A DNA stretch of 42,668 nucleotides, taken from positions 1 to 42,668 of the forward strand of contig NZ_FXBB01000023.1 in assembly GCF_900177735.1 (NCBI RefSeq), given 5' to 3'. Numbering within the stretch: the first letter of the stretch is position 1; each line of letters starts with the position of its first letter. Source of the DNA: Dethiosulfovibrio salsuginis (GTDB lineage: Bacteria; Synergistota; Synergistia; Synergistales; Dethiosulfovibrionaceae). Positions 42,516-42,668 of this stretch are shown one piece after another. The notes beneath the pieces are model-generated. The model made no database searches, had not been told where the DNA came from, and was given only the letters and a program-made list of their open reading frames with translations. The position numbers and the translations under genes are program-made.

Positions 42516-42668
42516 ATGAAAGACATATTTGCACCGTGGAGAATATCCTATATCCAGTCCACCGACAAACCGTCGGGGTGTATCTTCTGTGCCTTTCCTG
42601 AACAGGACAGAGACGAGGAAAACCTGATACTACATCGAGGAGAACGCTCGTTTGTCATACTAAACAGA
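42516..42668 (+). CDS. HIT-family nucleotide hydrolase/transferase (partial, 5' end)
   Basis: The first 51 codons of a gene that runs off the right edge. The start (MKDIFAPWRISYI, then GCIFC and LILHRGERSFVILNR) is that of HIT proteins of the Ap4A phosphorylase-like group. CIFC is the usual cysteine pair; the active-site HxHxH lies beyond the window. GAGAGGTGG lies about 8 bases before the ATG. Confidence 0.88.
   Translation, partial: MKDIFAPWRISYIQSTDKPSGCIFCAFPEQDRDEENLILHRGERSFVILNR

Overview
The window looks like chromosomal DNA of an anaerobic, amino-acid- and purine-fermenting bacterium. Most of it is GC-rich. It carries TRAP and BMP-type transporters, carbamate kinase, adenine deaminase, YgeY-type hydrolases and several PLP enzymes. 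A Synergistota member such as a Dethiosulfovibrio relative would fit, but that is an inference from gene content; the 180 bases of 16S rRNA at the left edge are the best place to test it.

Layout. (1) 1-330: 5' end of a 16S rRNA gene on the minus strand with a strong promoter. (2) 540-3550: a secreted protein of unknown function and gamma-glutamyltransferase. (3) 3620-17304: a defence island. After a perfect 25-bp inverted repeat come three large, tightly spaced plus-strand genes: a 1722-aa DEAD-type helicase with a DUF1998 region and a C-terminal Vsr/DUF559-like nuclease; a 940-aa SNF2 helicase resembling DrmD; and a 1315-aa Eco57I/PglX-like adenine methyltransferase resembling DrmMI. This is DISARM/Druantia-like chemistry in a compact three-gene form without separate drmA, drmB and drmC genes. 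An AT-rich PDZ gene lies between the methyltransferase 3' end and a diverged second copy of that 3' end, and an ASCH gene follows. The methyltransferase itself contains a sharply AT-rich tract. (4) 17374-19695: adenine deaminase and a convergent NimA-like flavoprotein. (5) 19896-38599: an approximately 19-kb minus-strand catabolic island. It encodes carbamate kinase, a hydantoinase/dihydropyrimidinase, a BMP-type nucleoside ABC transporter, a YgeW/OTC-like carbamoyltransferase, YgeY, a TRAP transporter, an N-acyl-D-amino-acid deacylase, two fold-type-II PLP enzymes and a second M20 protein with altered catalytic residues. A LysR regulator is divergently placed at its head. (6) 39692-42218: rsmG, parA, parB and a small membrane protein. 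(7) 42516-end: start of a HIT-family gene.

How the genes may work together. The catabolic genes are what would be expected for importing purines, nucleosides, ureides or acyl/D-amino acids, opening their rings, removing carbamoyl groups and recovering ATP through carbamate kinase. The arrangement recalls the E. coli ygeW-ygeX-ygeY-hyuA-yqeA cluster, but no ygeX-like gene was recognised.

A second striking feature is a family of four structured repeats of about 233-248 bp (26965, 28254, 32756 and 42221). They have terminal inverted repeats, two nested long stems and two small hairpins with the same AGGAC loop. Every copy begins or ends within about 15 bp after the stop codon of the upstream gene. 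No transposase is present, so these are candidate non-autonomous mobile elements or mobile 3'-end RNA structures.
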